In this document: piece after piece, positions 46,089-56,288 of the stretch
Layout of the letters: the number at the start of each line of letters is the position of its first letter
Position numbering within the stretch: position 1 is the stretch's first letter
From: Microbacterium keratanolyticum
GTDB lineage: Bacteria > Actinomycetota > Actinomycetes > Actinomycetales > Microbacteriaceae
Direction of reading: 5' to 3'
Length of the DNA: 64,000 nucleotides
Assembly: GCF_016907255.1 (NCBI RefSeq)
Contig: NZ_JAFBBQ010000001.1
Span: 2,976,001-3,040,000 of the forward strand
Notes under the pieces: model-generated
Databases searched by the model: none
Told to the model about the DNA's origin: nothing
Seen by the model: only the letters and a program-made list of their open reading frames with translations
Made by a program: the position numbers and the translations under genes

Positions 46089-46451
46089 ATGATTGCTGTC
46101 CCCACCATCGAAGACCTCCTCGAGCAGTACCCCGCCGTCTGCAGCGCGGAGCAGGCAGCCGAGATCCTGAACATGACCCCGCGCGTCCTCGCAGACCTGA
46201 CGCGAGCTCGCGGCATCGGCGCCGTGAAGACTGGGCGCTCCTGGTCGTACCCGAAGATCTCCATCATCGAATGGCTGAACGCGAACACGATTGTCGTCGC
46301 GACGGCCGAGGAGCCGGCACTCACGCCGCTCGAAGAGCTGGCCGCTGTCGCACGCACTGCAACGCCGAAGCCTCCCCTTCAGGACGAGCTGGACAACGCC
46401 TGGGGTCGCCGCCGCCGTGGTCAGCGTCGCACCACGGCACTCGCTTCGTAG
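46089..46451 (+). CDS. Helix-turn-helix protein, probable excisionase (recombination directionality factor)
   Basis: The 120-residue protein has a MerR/Xis-like winged helix in its first 65 residues: SAEQAAEILNMTPRVLADLT is the helix-turn-helix and KTGRSWSYPKISIIEWL the wing. The tail is Arg-rich (WGRRRRGQRR). Such proteins bend DNA at att sites and turn the integrase towards excision. It sits 243 bp from the right attachment site. ATG 46089 follows an AGAAAGGA site; a longer open frame upstream lacks one. Confidence 0.78.
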   Translation: MIAVPTIEDLLEQYPAVCSAEQAAEILNMTPRVLADLTRARGIGAVKTGRSWSYPKISIIEWLNANTIVVATAEEPALTPLEELAAVARTATPKPPLQDELDNAWGRRRRGQRRTTALAS

Positions 46452-46470
46452 ACCACATCGCGCCAGTCAG

Positions 46471-46502
46471 CCCCCGCAGCGCACCTCGTACTGCGGGGGT
46501 TT
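46471..46502 (+). terminator. Rho-independent terminator after the HTH gene
   Basis: CCCCCGCA (46471-46478) pairs with TGCGGGGG (46492-46499), followed by TTT. It lies 20 bp after the HTH stop codon. Confidence 0.8.
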
Positions 46503-46693
46503 CTCGTGCCCAAAAGGTGGGGAAGCCTTCCCCAAAATCGACTATTCTGGGCAAAACGAGCCAGCGAGACGGGTTCGGAGGTAACACACGATTTGGGGGA
46601 ACTACCCCTCTGGATCCGCGTATTTCCGCGGAAGTTGCGTCACTCTGGCGGATCTTCCCGAGATTTCACGGAAGCCCAAAAGGGGTATGTTAC
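46503..46693. other. attR-proximal noncoding segment with candidate arm-type sites
   Basis: The direct repeat GCCCAAAAGG occurs at 46508-46517 and 46674-46683, the dyad GGGGAAG-CC-TTCCCC at about 46519-46533, and the palindrome TTCCGCGGAA near 46625. The 9-mer CCTTCCCCA (46526-46534) recurs at 32551-32559, next to the integrase. Such sites could bind the integrase N-terminus or the excisionase. Confidence 0.4.
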
Positions 46694-46718
46694 TGGGTTC
46701 GAGTCCCACCACCGGCAC
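46694..46718 (+). repeat. attR: 25-bp direct repeat of tRNA-Leu 3' end
   Basis: Identical to 32456-32480. It is the original chromosomal end of tRNA-Leu, left as a fragment by the insertion; no tRNA gene precedes it. Confidence 0.92.
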
Positions 46719-46757
46719 CACCACCTCGCGATCCGAGATCGTGCAATCGCACCGCCT

Positions 46758-47537
46758 TCAGAAGGCGGCCAGCGCATCCGCGAGCATCCGGTGTCCCTGC
46801 TCCTCGAAGCCACTCTCCCCCACCTGCACGGCGTAGCACGCGGTGCCGACGGCCTCGCGGAGCCTTTCCAGCCGCCACTGCTCGGGTTCGCGTGGATCCC
46901 CTCCGTAGCCGTCCAGGAACGCCTCCTCCAGTGAAGGATCGTCGCGCCATTGCTGAGCGGCGAGTCTTGCGAGGTCGCTGGAACGCGTGCGGAAGGCGAA
47001 GCGGCCGAAGTCGATCACACGCACGGTGTCGCCGTCGATCAGCCAGTTGCGAGGCTGCCAGTCGCCGTGCGTCGGCACGGTTCGCACCGTTCGCCTCGGA
47101 GCATTCTCGAGAATCTGTCGTACCTGCTGCACGGTCTCGGGTGCGATCCGATGCGGCTGCTGCAGCCAGTCCAGCGCTCGCAGCAGCACACCCGCACGCT
47201 CGTAGATCCGCGGATCGCGCTCGGCAACTGACTTCTCTACCAGCACTCCTGGCAGATACTCGAGCAGCATCACGCGCAGATCAGGGTCGCCATCGAGCAG
47301 ACGCGCCGCGTGTCCTGTGTCCGTCAGCGGCGCGGTGTGCCGGGGATGCGCGGAAAGCTCTCGCAGGATGTGATGGTTGCGCGGGCCACCCGCTTTCACG
47401 ATCACATCCCCGTTGCATCCACGCACGCGCAGAACGATCGAGTCGACGAGGTCCCAGGACAGATCCGCAACGATCACAGCATCCGGGAGTCGACCGTCCA
47501 CCCAGCGTCGCTGAACGTCGGAGAGCCGGGAAGTCAT
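46758..47537 (-). CDS. APH-family phosphotransferase
   Basis: The 259-residue protein has the aminoglycoside-phosphotransferase/kinase-like fold: HGDWQPRNW (Brenner motif, about residues 144-152) and VIDFGRF (about 160-166) for metal binding. The family phosphorylates aminoglycosides, macrolides, choline or other small molecules; no resistance claim can be made. ATG 47537 is chosen because TACGAT lies 6 nt upstream and because longer starts run into the pyk terminator hairpin. It is the first chromosomal gene after the island. Confidence 0.82.
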   Translation of the reverse strand: MTSRLSDVQRRWVDGRLPDAVIVADLSWDLVDSIVLRVRGCNGDVIVKAGGPRNHHILRELSAHPRHTAPLTDTGHAARLLDGDPDLRVMLLEYLPGVLVEKSVAERDPRIYERAGVLLRALDWLQQPHRIAPETVQQVRQILENAPRRTVRTVPTHGDWQPRNWLIDGDTVRVIDFGRFAFRTRSSDLARLAAQQWRDDPSLEEAFLDGYGGDPREPEQWRLERLREAVGTACYAVQVGESGFEEQGHRMLADALAAF

Positions 47538-47543
47538 GTGTTC

Positions 47544-47549
47544 ATCGTA
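47544..47549 (-). promoter_or_regulatory. -10 box of a leaderless APH-gene transcript
   Basis: On the reverse strand TACGAT stands 6 nt before ATG 47537, with no ribosome-binding site between. Confidence 0.5.
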
Positions 47550-47591
47550 GGAGCGCACGATACGTGGCGCCGCCGCGCACCCCGAAACGCC

Positions 47592-47623
47592 GTGTGGGCC
47601 GCCCCCGAAGGAGCGGCCCACAC
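47592..47623 (-). terminator. Hairpin terminator after pyk
   Basis: GTGTGGGCCGC (47592-47602) and GCGGCCCACAC (47613-47623) form a perfect 11-bp stem with a 10-nt loop, 17 bp after the pyk stop. The T-run is weak. Confidence 0.75.
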
Positions 47624-47639
47624 GATCACAGACGACAGA

Positions 47640-49088
47640 TCAGACGCCGGCCTTGTAGATGGGTGCTGCGCCGTTGACGGCGTCGCCCACCTTGTGCACA
47701 CGGATGTCGTTCGTCGAGCCGACGATTCCGGGAGGGGAACCGGAGATCACGACGACCTTGTCCCCTTCCTTCGCCAGTCCGGACTTCAGGAGGTAGTCGT
47801 CCACCTGCAGGAACATGAGGTCGGTGTGCTGCACGGCCTCGACGAGCGTCGAGTTGATGCCCCAGGTGAGCGCCATGCGACGACGGATGTTCGGCTCCGG
47901 CGTGAACGCGAGCATCGGGATGCGCGAGCGCAGACGCGAGAGGCGGCGAGCCGAGTCGCCCGACTGCGTGAACACGCAGAGGAACTTCGCCTCGACGAAC
48001 TCCGCGACCTCGAGCGCTGCGAGGGTGATCGCACCGCCCTGCGTGCGGGGCTTGGTCGTCAGCGGCTGGATGCGCTCCAGGCCGTGCTCTTCGGTCGACT
48101 CGATGATGCGTGCCATCGTCTCGACCACGATGATCGGGTAGTCGCCGACGCTGGTCTCGCCCGAGAGCATGACCGCGTCCGCGCCATCGAGCACTGCGTT
48201 CGCGACGTCGGACGTCTCGGCGCGGGTGGGCACCGGGCTGCTGATCATCGACTCGAGCATCTGCGTCGCCACGATCACGGGCTTCGCGTTGCGGCGAGCG
48301 AGCTCGACAGCGCGCTTCTGGACGATCGGCACGGCCTCGAGCGGCAGCTCGACTCCGAGGTCGCCGCGGGCGACCATGATGCCGTCGAATGCGTCGACGA
48401 TGCCTTCCAGCGCCTCAACGGCCTGCGGCTTCTCGATCTTGGCGATGACGGGGATGCGCACACCCTCTTCGGCCATGATCTCGTGGACGCGCTTCACGTC
48501 TTCCGCGTTGCGCACGAACGAGAGCGCAATCACGTCTGCACCGATACGCAGGCCCCAACGAAGATCGTCTTCGTCCTTCTCGCTCAGCGCGGGAACGTTG
48601 ACGGCCACGCCAGGCAGGTTGATGCCCTTGTTGTTCGACACCGCACCTGCGACGACGACACGGGTGGTCACGACCGTGCCATCCGTCTCGACGACCTCGA
48701 CGCGGACCTTGCCGTCGTCGATCAGCAGGAAGTCGCCCGGCTTGACGTCCTGGGGCAGGCCCTTGAACGTCGTCCCGCAGATCTCGCGGTTGCCGATGAT
48801 CTCTTCCGTCGTGATCTTGAAGATGTCACCTGCGGCGAGCTCGTAAGGACCGTCCTCGAACTTGCCGAGGCGAATCTTCGGGCCTTGCAGGTCGACGAGA
48901 ATCGCCACTGCCCGACCGGCGTCGTCAGCCGCACGGCGGACGTTCGCGTAGTTGGCCTCGTGCACGGAGTAGTCCCCGTGGCTGAGGTTCAAGCGGGCGA
49001 CATCCACCCCGGCGTCGATGATGGCTCGCACCGACTCGTAGGTCGACGTTGCCGGGCCAAGGGTGGCGACGATTTTCGCGCGTCTCAA
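47640..49088 (-). CDS. pyk: Pyruvate kinase
   Basis: The enzyme makes pyruvate and ATP from phosphoenolpyruvate in glycolysis. The 482 residues match the family: ATLGPAT at the start, the barrel with DARLNLSHG-like VARLNLSHGD, the active-site IAKIEKPQA and ARGDLGVELP, and MLSGETSVGDYP. The start is TTG at 49088 with a GGAGA site 8 nt upstream; no better in-frame start opens the conserved RRAKIVATLGP. It lies last in the his-trp-glt block and ends at a hairpin. Confidence 0.95.
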   Translation of the reverse strand: MRRAKIVATLGPATSTYESVRAIIDAGVDVARLNLSHGDYSVHEANYANVRRAADDAGRAVAILVDLQGPKIRLGKFEDGPYELAAGDIFKITTEEIIGNREICGTTFKGLPQDVKPGDFLLIDDGKVRVEVVETDGTVVTTRVVVAGAVSNNKGINLPGVAVNVPALSEKDEDDLRWGLRIGADVIALSFVRNAEDVKRVHEIMAEEGVRIPVIAKIEKPQAVEALEGIVDAFDGIMVARGDLGVELPLEAVPIVQKRAVELARRNAKPVIVATQMLESMISSPVPTRAETSDVANAVLDGADAVMLSGETSVGDYPIIVVETMARIIESTEEHGLERIQPLTTKPRTQGGAITLAALEVAEFVEAKFLCVFTQSGDSARRLSRLRSRIPMLAFTPEPNIRRRMALTWGINSTLVEAVQHTDLMFLQVDDYLLKSGLAKEGDKVVVISGSPPGIVGSTNDIRVHKVGDAVNGAAPIYKAGV

Positions 49089-49148
49089 ATCACTGTCTCC
49101 GAATTTGTAAGGGTAAAGAACGAAATGGGCAACGCTGCCGCCTTCAGC

Positions 49149-50615
49149 CTACGCGGATGGCAGGCCAATAGCGACTTCGGACGCGCGCACCGGAGCGGCA
49201 AGGACCGTTTCTCCCATGAGGAACCGATCCACCTGCGCCGCAGCAGCGCGCCCTTCGGCGATCGCCCACACGATGAGCGACTGACCACGCCCCGCATCGC
49301 CCGCGACGAACACGCCGGGAAGGCTCGTGGCGTAGTCGTCGTCGCGCTCGATTGCGCCCCGCGAGGTCATCGCAGGGCGTGAATTCTCGGTGAACGTCTC
49401 CTGCTCGGGCCCGGTGAAGCCCATCGCGATGAGGACGAGGTCTGCGGGGATCTCGTGCTCCGTTCCGCTACGCGGCACACGCTGCCCGTTCACGAACTCG
49501 GTCTCGGCGACGCGGACGGCCCGGACTTCGCCCGCGTCGTTCGCGAGGAACTCCACGGTCGACGCGAGGTACCGGCGTTCGCCGCCCTCCTCGTGTGCGG
49601 ACTGGACCTCGAACACCGTCGGCATCATGGGCCACGGCTGGTGATCCGGGCGCGAGTCGCCGGGCTGGCGTCCGATCGCCAGGTTCGTCACGCTCAATGC
49701 GCCCTGGCGATGCGCGGTGCCGATGCAGTCGGCACCGGTGTCGCCGCCGCCGATCACGACGACATGCTTGCCCTGAGCGGTGATCTGGTTCGGAACAGCG
49801 TCACCGGCGACTGCCCGGTTCGACTCGACCAGGTACTCCATCGCGAAGTGGATGCCCTCATGATCACGGCCCGGGATCGCGAGGTCGCGCGGCATCGTGG
49901 ATCCGGTGGCGAGCACGACGGCGTCGTACCGCGCGCGCAGGTCGTCCCAGCTGATGTCGCGACCGATCTCGACGCCGGCCCGGAAGCGCGTCCCCTCCTC
50001 CTGCATCTGGCGAAGACGCGCGTCAAGCTGCCCCTTCTCCATCTTGAAGTCGGGGATGCCATAGCGCAGCAGACCGCCGATGCGGTCATCCCGCTCGAAC
50101 ACGGCGACGGTGTGCCCGGCGCGGGTCAACTGCTGTGCGGCTGCAAGGCCGGCAGGCCCGGAGCCGACGACGGCGACGGTCTTGCCGGTCAGGCGCTCCG
50201 GCGGCTGCGGCTGCACCCAGCCCTTCGCGAACGCCTCGTCAATGATCGACACCTCGATCTGCTTGATCGTGACCGCAGGCTGGTTGATGCCCAGCACGCA
50301 GGCGCTCTCACAGGGCGCGGGGCACAGACGCCCCGTGAACTCCGGGAAGTTGTTCGTCGCGTGCAGGCGCTCGATCGCGGCACGGCCTTCGCCGCGCCAG
50401 GTGAGATCGTTCCACTCCGGGATCAGGTTGCCCAGCGGGCATCCCTGGTGGCAGAACGGCACGCCACAGTCCATGCAGCGGCTCGCCTGGCGCCGAAGCA
50501 CCGCAGAATCACCCGGCTGGTACACCTCTTTCCAATCGAGGATGCGAACGGGCACGGGGCGACGCGCGGGCAGTTCGCGCTCGGTTGTCTTCATGAAGCC
50601 TTTGGGATCAGCCAC
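49149..50615 (-). CDS. gltD: Glutamate synthase (NADPH) small subunit
   Basis: GltD passes electrons from NADPH through FAD and iron-sulfur clusters to GltB. The 488 residues hold the N-terminal Cys-rich region ([14 protein letters not shown], about 42-55, and CPAPCESAC, about 97-105), the FAD site [13 protein letters not shown] (about 149-161) and the NADPH site [11 protein letters not shown]. The last part has the second FAD contact [12 protein letters not shown]. Its start overlaps the gltB stop by 8 bp, so the two subunits are translated together. Confidence 0.95.
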   Translation of the reverse strand: MADPKGFMKTTERELPARRPVPVRILDWKEVYQPGDSAVLRRQASRCMDCGVPFCHQGCPLGNLIPEWNDLTWRGEGRAAIERLHATNNFPEFTGRLCPAPCESACVLGINQPAVTIKQIEVSIIDEAFAKGWVQPQPPERLTGKTVAVVGSGPAGLAAAQQLTRAGHTVAVFERDDRIGGLLRYGIPDFKMEKGQLDARLRQMQEEGTRFRAGVEIGRDISWDDLRARYDAVVLATGSTMPRDLAIPGRDHEGIHFAMEYLVESNRAVAGDAVPNQITAQGKHVVVIGGGDTGADCIGTAHRQGALSVTNLAIGRQPGDSRPDHQPWPMMPTVFEVQSAHEEGGERRYLASTVEFLANDAGEVRAVRVAETEFVNGQRVPRSGTEHEIPADLVLIAMGFTGPEQETFTENSRPAMTSRGAIERDDDYATSLPGVFVAGDAGRGQSLIVWAIAEGRAAAAQVDRFLMGETVLAAPVRASEVAIGLPSA

Positions 50616-53600
50616 GGGTCACCTCCAGGATGCGGTTCCAGACGATATCGCCGTCGGGGTCGAGGCCGTCGGCCTCGGCCTCTGCGCGGGTGCGCAGCAC
50701 GGCAGCGTAGTCACGCGGCAGAATCCGCGTGAAGTTCGAGACCTCGGTGTCGAAGTCGGCGAGGATACGACGGGCCAGCTCCGATCCAGTCTCGGAGACG
50801 TGCTGTTCCAGCAGGTCACGGAGGATGGCGGCATCGCCGGCGCCCAGCGCGCCGAGCTCGAGTTCACCGCCCTTCACGGCATCCGGATTCACCCGTCGTG
50901 GATCGAGCTCGTAGACGTAGGCCGTCCCACCGCTCATTCCCGCGCCGAGGTTCCTGCCGGTGCGTCCGAGGATCACCGCGACGCCACCCGTCATGTACTC
51001 CAGAGCGTGGTCTCCCACGCCCTCGACGACGGCGGCCGCACCCGAGTTGCGAACGAGGAAACGCTCGCCGACAACACCCGAGAGGAACAGGGAGCCGCTT
51101 GTCGCGCCATAGCCGATCACGTTGCCGGCGATGACGTTCTGGGCCGCGTCGAACGGTGCCCCTGCGGGCGGGCGCACCGAGATGCGTCCACCGGACAGGC
51201 CCTTGCCGACATAGTCGTTGCTGTCGCCCTCAAGACGCAGTGTGACTCCCGACGGGATGAAAGCGCCGAACGACTGGCCTGCGGAACCATGCAGCGTGAG
51301 CGTGATGGCCCCTTCGGGCATCCCCTCTGCACCGTGCCGACGCGTGATCTCGTGGCCGATCATGGTTCCCACCGCGCGCGCGGTGTTCCGAATCGGCAGG
51401 TCGAGTGCGATCGTCCCGCCCTCCGCGATGACGTCGGACACGCTCGCCAGCAGTGGCGCGTCGAAGTGCTCGTCGAGTTCGTGGTCCTGCGGTCGACCGC
51501 TGGTCCGCGGCTCATCGGCGGGGAACGCGGGGCCCTGGAGAATCGGGCTGAGATCCAGCCCGTCGGCCTTCCAGTGCTGGATCGCGCCGTCGACACGCAG
51601 AAGGTCGCTGCGCCCCACGATCTCATCGATCGAACGGAAGCCAAGCGCCGAGAGCAGCTCTCGCACCTCTTCGGCGATGAACTCCATGAAGTTCACGACG
51701 AACTCGGGCTTGCCCGTGAAGCGCTCGCGAAGAACCGGGTTCTGCGTCGCCACGCCGACGGGGCAGGTGTCGAGGTGGCAGACGCGCATCATGATGCAGC
51801 CGCTCACGACCAGGGGTGCGGTCGCGAAGCCGAACTCCTCCGCCCCCAGAAGCGCACCGATCACGACGTCGCGGCCGGTCTTGAGCTGCCCATCCACCTG
51901 CACGACGACACGGTCGCGCATGCCGTTCAGCATGAGCGTCTGCTGCGTCTCAGCAAGGCCGAGCTCCCAGGGCGTTCCCGCGTGCTTGAGCGAGTTCAGC
52001 GGGCTCGCGCCCGTGCCTCCGTCGTGTCCGGACACCAAGACGACATCGCTCAGAGCCTTCGCCACACCCGCGGCCACCGCGCCGATGCCCGACTGGCTCA
52101 CGAGCTTCGTGTGGATGCGCGCCGACGGATTGGCCCGCTTCAGGTCGAAGATGAGCTGCTTGAGGTCTTCGATCGAGTAGATGTCGTGGTGCGGCGGGGG
52201 TGAGATGAGACCGACACCCGGCGTCGCATGACGCGTTCGCGCCACCCACGGGTACACCTTGCCCGGCGGAAGCTGACCGCCCTCCCCCGGCTTGGCGCCC
52301 TGCGCCAGCTTGATCTGGATGTCATCGGCCTCGGTCAGGTACTGGCTCGTGACGCCGAAACGCCCCGAAGCGACCTGCTTGATCGCACTCCGACGTTCCG
52401 GGTCGACCAGTCGCGCGGGGTCTTCGCCGCCCTCACCGGTGTTCGACTTCGCACCGAGACGGTTCATCGCGATCGCGAGCGTCTCGTGTGCCTCCTGCGA
52501 GATCGATCCATAGCTCATGGCACCCGTGGAGAAGCGGCGGACGATGGACGCCACGGACTCCACCTCGTCGAGGGGCACGGCCGGCCGCTCACCCGTCCGC
52601 AGCTGGAACAGCCCGCGCAGCGTCTTGAGATCGCGCGCCTGGTCGTCGACCATCGACGTGTACTCGCGGAAGATGTCGTACCGGCGGGTGCGCGTCGCGT
52701 GCTGCAGGCGGAAGACCGTCTGCGGATTGAACAGGTGCGACGGACCCTCTCGGCGCCACTGGTACTCGCCACCGTTCCACAGCCGCTCATGCGCGCGGGC
52801 CGCAGCATCCTCGGGGTAGGCAAAATCATGCCGTGCCTGGTTCTCGGCGAAGACATCCTCGATGCCGATGCCACCCAGCTTCGACTCGGTGCCCGTGAAG
52901 TACGTGTCGACGAACTCCTGGCTGAGACCGATCGCCTCGAACACCTGTGCGCCCGCGTACGACGACACGGTGGAGATGCCCATCTTCGACATGATCTTCA
53001 ACACGCCCTTGCCGAGCGCGTAGATCAGATTGCTGACGGCCTTCTCTGCGGAGATGTCGGTGATGTACCCCGTGCGAACGAGGTGCTCGACCGTCTCCAT
53101 GGCGAGGTAGGGATTGACGGCGGAAGCCCCGTAGCCGATCAGCGTCGCCACATGGTGGACCTCACGCACATCACCGGCCTCGACGATCAGACCGACCTTC
53201 ATCCGGTTCTCGCGGCGGATCAGGTGATGATGGATCGCCGACACCATGAGCAGCGACGGGATCGGCACGAGGTCCTTGTTGGAGTCACGATCCGAAAGGA
53301 TGATGAACTCGGCGCCGCGTTCGATCGCAGCGTCGACCTCGGCGCACATCTCAGCGAGACGCTCCTGCATCGTGTGCGATCCTGCGTCGAAGTGGTACAG
53401 TCCGCGGATCGTGGCACTCGAGCGCTGCGGAATCGCCCGCTCGATGTGGCGGATCTTCGCGAGCTCGTCGTTGTTGATCACCGGGAAGTCGAGCGTCACC
53501 GTAGCCGCGTGCTCCGGCCCCCAGGAGAGCAGGTTGCGCTCAGGCCCGAGGCTGGAGCGCAGGCTCGTGACGACCTCTTCACGGATCGAGTCCAGCGGCG

Positions 53601-55182
53601 GGTTCGTGACCTGGGCGAACTGCTGTGTGAAGTAGTCGAACAGCAGACGCGGACGTTCGCTGAGCACCGCGATAGGAGTATCGCTGCCCATCGCGCCGAT
53701 CGGCTCCACGCCGGTCTGCCCCATCGGTGTGAGCAGAACACGCACCTCTTCTTCGGTGTATCCGAACGTGCGCTGGCGACGAGTGATCGATGCAGGAGGA
53801 TGCACGATGTGCTCGCGCTCGGGAAGATCCGCGAGACGGACGGTTCCCGCGTCCAGCCATTCCTGCCACGGGTGCAGCCGTGCGAGTTCGCTCTTGATCT
53901 CCTCGTCATCGACGATCCGGCGCTGCGCCGTGTCGACGAGGAACATCTTGCCGGGCTGCAGGCGCCCCCGTCGCTTGATGCGCTCGGGCGCGAACTCCAG
54001 CACACCCGTCTCGCTGCCGATGACGACCAGGCCATCGGTCGTCTCCGTCCAACGCCCCGGACGCAGACCGTTCCGATCGAGCGTCGCGCCGACGACCGTG
54101 CCATCCGTGAAGATGAGGGCGGCGGGTCCGTCCCAGGGCTCCATCTGATTCGCGTGGTACTCGTAGAAGGCGCGCAGCTCCGGAGAGATGTCGGACTGCT
54201 TCTCGTACGCCTCCGGCACCATCATCATGATGGCGTGCGGCAGGCTGCGACCCGTCAGGGTGAGTAGCTCCAGCACCTCGTCGAACGAGGCCGAGTCGCT
54301 CGCACCGTCCGTGCAGATCGGCAGCAGCGGGGCGATGTCGCCGAGAAGCTCAGACTCCAGCTGCGACTGGCGGGCGCGCATCCAGTTCCGATTGCCGCCC
54401 ACCGTGTTGATCTCGCCGTTGTGCGCGAGCATGCGCAGAGGCTGGGCCAGTGGCCACGACGGGAAGGTGTTGGTGGAGTAGCGCGAATGCACCACGGCGA
54501 GCTCCGAGGCGAAGCGCTCATCCTGCAGGTCAGGGTAGAACGGCTCCAGCTGGAGAGTCGTCACCATGCCCTTGTAGCCGAGGGTACGTGCGGAAAGGGA
54601 GACGAAGTAGGCGCCGAGCTCGTGTCCTGCGCGCTTGCGCAGACGGTAGGCGACGCGGTCGAGGACGATGCTCGACGACGTGGAGCGGTCGGCGTCGCCC
54701 AGACGGGAGACGAACAGCTGCTCGAATGCGGGCCGCGCCTCGTCGGCGAGCTTGCCCAGGTTCTCATTCGCTGTCGGAACGGTGCGCCAGCCGAGGACCG
54801 TGAGCCCTTCTTCAGCGGCGATGCGCTCGATTCCGGCCTTCTGCTCGCGGCGGGCACTCGACTCACGAGGGAGGAATGCCAGGCCGGCGGCGTACTCGCC
54901 CACAGGCGGGAGGGGGAAATCAGTGACGGAGCGGAGGAACGCATCCGGCATCTGCGTCAGGATGCCGGCGCCATCGCCGGTGCCGGCGTCAGAACCGATC
55001 GCACCGCGGTGTTCCAGGTTGCGCAGCGCTTCGAGCGCCAGCGCGATGATGTCGTGGCCGGGAGTCCCGCGCAACGTCGCGACCATGGCCAGGCCGCAGG
55101 CGTCCTTCTCAAACGCGGGGTTGTACATCCCCTGCTTCGGGGGGTAAGCGCCGGAGGCGCCATAAGGGGGCTGGAAATACAC
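50608..55182 (-). CDS. gltB: Glutamate synthase (NADPH) large subunit
   Basis: GltB forms glutamate from glutamine and 2-oxoglutarate. The 1524 residues contain the N-terminal class II amidotransferase domain with nucleophile Cys29 (KDACGLA; the first 28 residues are a cleaved propeptide), the central domain, the FMN-binding barrel (about 850-1230, [16 protein letters not shown] [14 protein letters not shown]) with Cys ligands in [12 protein letters not shown], and the C-terminal GXGXG helix. The propeptide is a bit longer than usual; ATG at codon 19 is an alternative start. It is followed by gltD. Confidence 0.95.
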   Translation of the reverse strand: MYFQPPYGASGAYPPKQGMYNPAFEKDACGLAMVATLRGTPGHDIIALALEALRNLEHRGAIGSDAGTGDGAGILTQMPDAFLRSVTDFPLPPVGEYAAGLAFLPRESSARREQKAGIERIAAEEGLTVLGWRTVPTANENLGKLADEARPAFEQLFVSRLGDADRSTSSSIVLDRVAYRLRKRAGHELGAYFVSLSARTLGYKGMVTTLQLEPFYPDLQDERFASELAVVHSRYSTNTFPSWPLAQPLRMLAHNGEINTVGGNRNWMRARQSQLESELLGDIAPLLPICTDGASDSASFDEVLELLTLTGRSLPHAIMMMVPEAYEKQSDISPELRAFYEYHANQMEPWDGPAALIFTDGTVVGATLDRNGLRPGRWTETTDGLVVIGSETGVLEFAPERIKRRGRLQPGKMFLVDTAQRRIVDDEEIKSELARLHPWQEWLDAGTVRLADLPEREHIVHPPASITRRQRTFGYTEEEVRVLLTPMGQTGVEPIGAMGSDTPIAVLSERPRLLFDYFTQQFAQVTNPPLDSIREEVVTSLRSSLGPERNLLSWGPEHAATVTLDFPVINNDELAKIRHIERAIPQRSSATIRGLYHFDAGSHTMQERLAEMCAEVDAAIERGAEFIILSDRDSNKDLVPIPSLLMVSAIHHHLIRRENRMKVGLIVEAGDVREVHHVATLIGYGASAVNPYLAMETVEHLVRTGYITDISAEKAVSNLIYALGKGVLKIMSKMGISTVSSYAGAQVFEAIGLSQEFVDTYFTGTESKLGGIGIEDVFAENQARHDFAYPEDAAARAHERLWNGGEYQWRREGPSHLFNPQTVFRLQHATRTRRYDIFREYTSMVDDQARDLKTLRGLFQLRTGERPAVPLDEVESVASIVRRFSTGAMSYGSISQEAHETLAIAMNRLGAKSNTGEGGEDPARLVDPERRSAIKQVASGRFGVTSQYLTEADDIQIKLAQGAKPGEGGQLPPGKVYPWVARTRHATPGVGLISPPPHHDIYSIEDLKQLIFDLKRANPSARIHTKLVSQSGIGAVAAGVAKALSDVVLVSGHDGGTGASPLNSLKHAGTPWELGLAETQQTLMLNGMRDRVVVQVDGQLKTGRDVVIGALLGAEEFGFATAPLVVSGCIMMRVCHLDTCPVGVATQNPVLRERFTGKPEFVVNFMEFIAEEVRELLSALGFRSIDEIVGRSDLLRVDGAIQHWKADGLDLSPILQGPAFPADEPRTSGRPQDHELDEHFDAPLLASVSDVIAEGGTIALDLPIRNTARAVGTMIGHEITRRHGAEGMPEGAITLTLHGSAGQSFGAFIPSGVTLRLEGDSNDYVGKGLSGGRISVRPPAGAPFDAAQNVIAGNVIGYGATSGSLFLSGVVGERFLVRNSGAAAVVEGVGDHALEYMTGGVAVILGRTGRNLGAGMSGGTAYVYELDPRRVNPDAVKGGELELGALGAGDAAILRDLLEQHVSETGSELARRILADFDTEVSNFTRILPRDYAAVLRTRAEAEADGLDPDGDIVWNRILEVTRG

Positions 55183-55265
55183 CAGTTACCGTCCTCAGAT
55201 TCGTATGAACCGGGACGACGTTGGCCCGCTTGTTCAGTGCAATAGATGCCGCGCGGCGAGCTGGC

Positions 55266-56276
55266 TTATCGGGTGCCGCCGTCGCTGACGGGAGCGTCGC
55301 TTGTGGCGGGTGCTCCAGCTGTGACTTCGAGCGGAGGCTCGCTCACGTCGACGAAGTCAGAGGTGCTGTCTTGCGATTGTACATCCGCCTGACCGTCGTG
55401 GATGCCACGACCCGGCATGTACGGCGAAGGCTCGCGTCCGGGGTGACGACGGGTCTGCACCCAGAGGATGATGACACCGAGTGCCACGCTCGCCAGAGCA
55501 GCCCAGACGTTCGTGCGCAGCCCGAAGTAGATCTCGCTCGGGTCAATGCGGATGGACTCCCACACGACGCGCCCCGCGCTGTACCAGATGAGGTACACCG
55601 CGAAGAGCTTGCCCCACTGCAGCTGCAGGCGGCGCCCGATCCAGAGCAGGAACAGCACCCCCAGGGTGTTCCAGATGACTTCGTACAGGAACGTGGGGTG
55701 GAACAGCGTGCCTTCGGCGAGTCCCGGGGGGAACGCCGGGTTGGAGGAGTCGATCTCAAGGCCCCAAGGAACGTCGGTCGGCAGACCGAACAGCTCGTGG
55801 TTGAACCAGTTGCCGAAGCGTCCGGCGGCCTGCGCAAGCAGAAGGCCCGGCGCGAGAGCGTCGGCGAAGGTCCAGAACCGGATGCCCGTCCACTTGCAGC
55901 CGAGCCAGGCGCCGACGGCGCCACCGAGAAGCGCACCGAAGATCGCGATGCCGCCTTCCCAGATGTAGAAGACCGCCCAGATGTTCTTGCCCTCGCCGAA
56001 GTAGAACCCGGGGTGGGTGAGCACATGGAAGATGCGCGCACCGATGATGCCCAGAGGAACCGCCAGGATCGCGATGTCGATGACGACCCACGGCTCCGCT
56101 CCGCGCTTGGTCAGACGGTAGTTCGTCATGAACACTGCGAGGATGATTCCGGTGATGATGCACAGCGCGTAGATGTGAATCCGTACCGGGCCGAGGTCGA
56201 AGTAGCTGATCGACGGGCTCGGGATGCTGGCGGCGACGCCCGTGAGGACGTTCTGAAGCGCGAGGGACATGATCAC
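55266..56276 (-). CDS. lgt: Prolipoprotein diacylglyceryl transferase Lgt
   Basis: Lgt moves diacylglycerol from phosphatidylglycerol onto the lipobox Cys of prolipoproteins. The 336-residue membrane protein has seven hydrophobic segments, the Lgt signature in GRFGNWFNHELFG (about 151-163), and HPTFLYE near 192. The last 65 residues are polar, as in other actinobacterial Lgt. It lies 12 bp after trpA. Together with lnt it makes two steps of the lipoprotein pathway in this window. Confidence 0.95.
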   Translation of the reverse strand: MIMSLALQNVLTGVAASIPSPSISYFDLGPVRIHIYALCIITGIILAVFMTNYRLTKRGAEPWVVIDIAILAVPLGIIGARIFHVLTHPGFYFGEGKNIWAVFYIWEGGIAIFGALLGGAVGAWLGCKWTGIRFWTFADALAPGLLLAQAAGRFGNWFNHELFGLPTDVPWGLEIDSSNPAFPPGLAEGTLFHPTFLYEVIWNTLGVLFLLWIGRRLQLQWGKLFAVYLIWYSAGRVVWESIRIDPSEIYFGLRTNVWAALASVALGVIILWVQTRRHPGREPSPYMPGRGIHDGQADVQSQDSTSDFVDVSEPPLEVTAGAPATSDAPVSDGGTR

Positions 56277-56288
56277 GAGTTTACGGGG

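Larger units (their letters stand above)
32456..46718. mobile_element. 14.3-kb genomic island integrated in tRNA-Leu(CAA)
   Basis: A 25-bp perfect direct repeat of the tRNA 3' end (32456-32480 and 46694-46718) borders the segment. A tyrosine integrase lies 148 bp inside the left border and a small HTH protein resembling an excisionase 243 bp inside the right one. In the circular form the order would be HTH gene, attP, integrase, as in many integrative elements. Cargo: Mrr-like nuclease, DUF6036-type module, RHS toxin-like protein and lipoprotein. No conjugation (TraB/FtsK) or replication protein gene is seen, so it is probably mobilised by others or defective. Confidence 0.9.

Noticed and set aside
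32456..46718. The island as a conjugative actinobacterial element (AICE) or prophage
   Set aside because: No TraB/FtsK translocase, Rep/Prim-pol, capsid, terminase or lysis gene is visible.
50080..54267. Long plus-strand open frames antisense to gltB and gltD (707 and 679 codons)
   Set aside because: They are mirrors of highly conserved glutamate synthase frames in GC-rich DNA, with Arg/His-rich low-complexity products and no domains.
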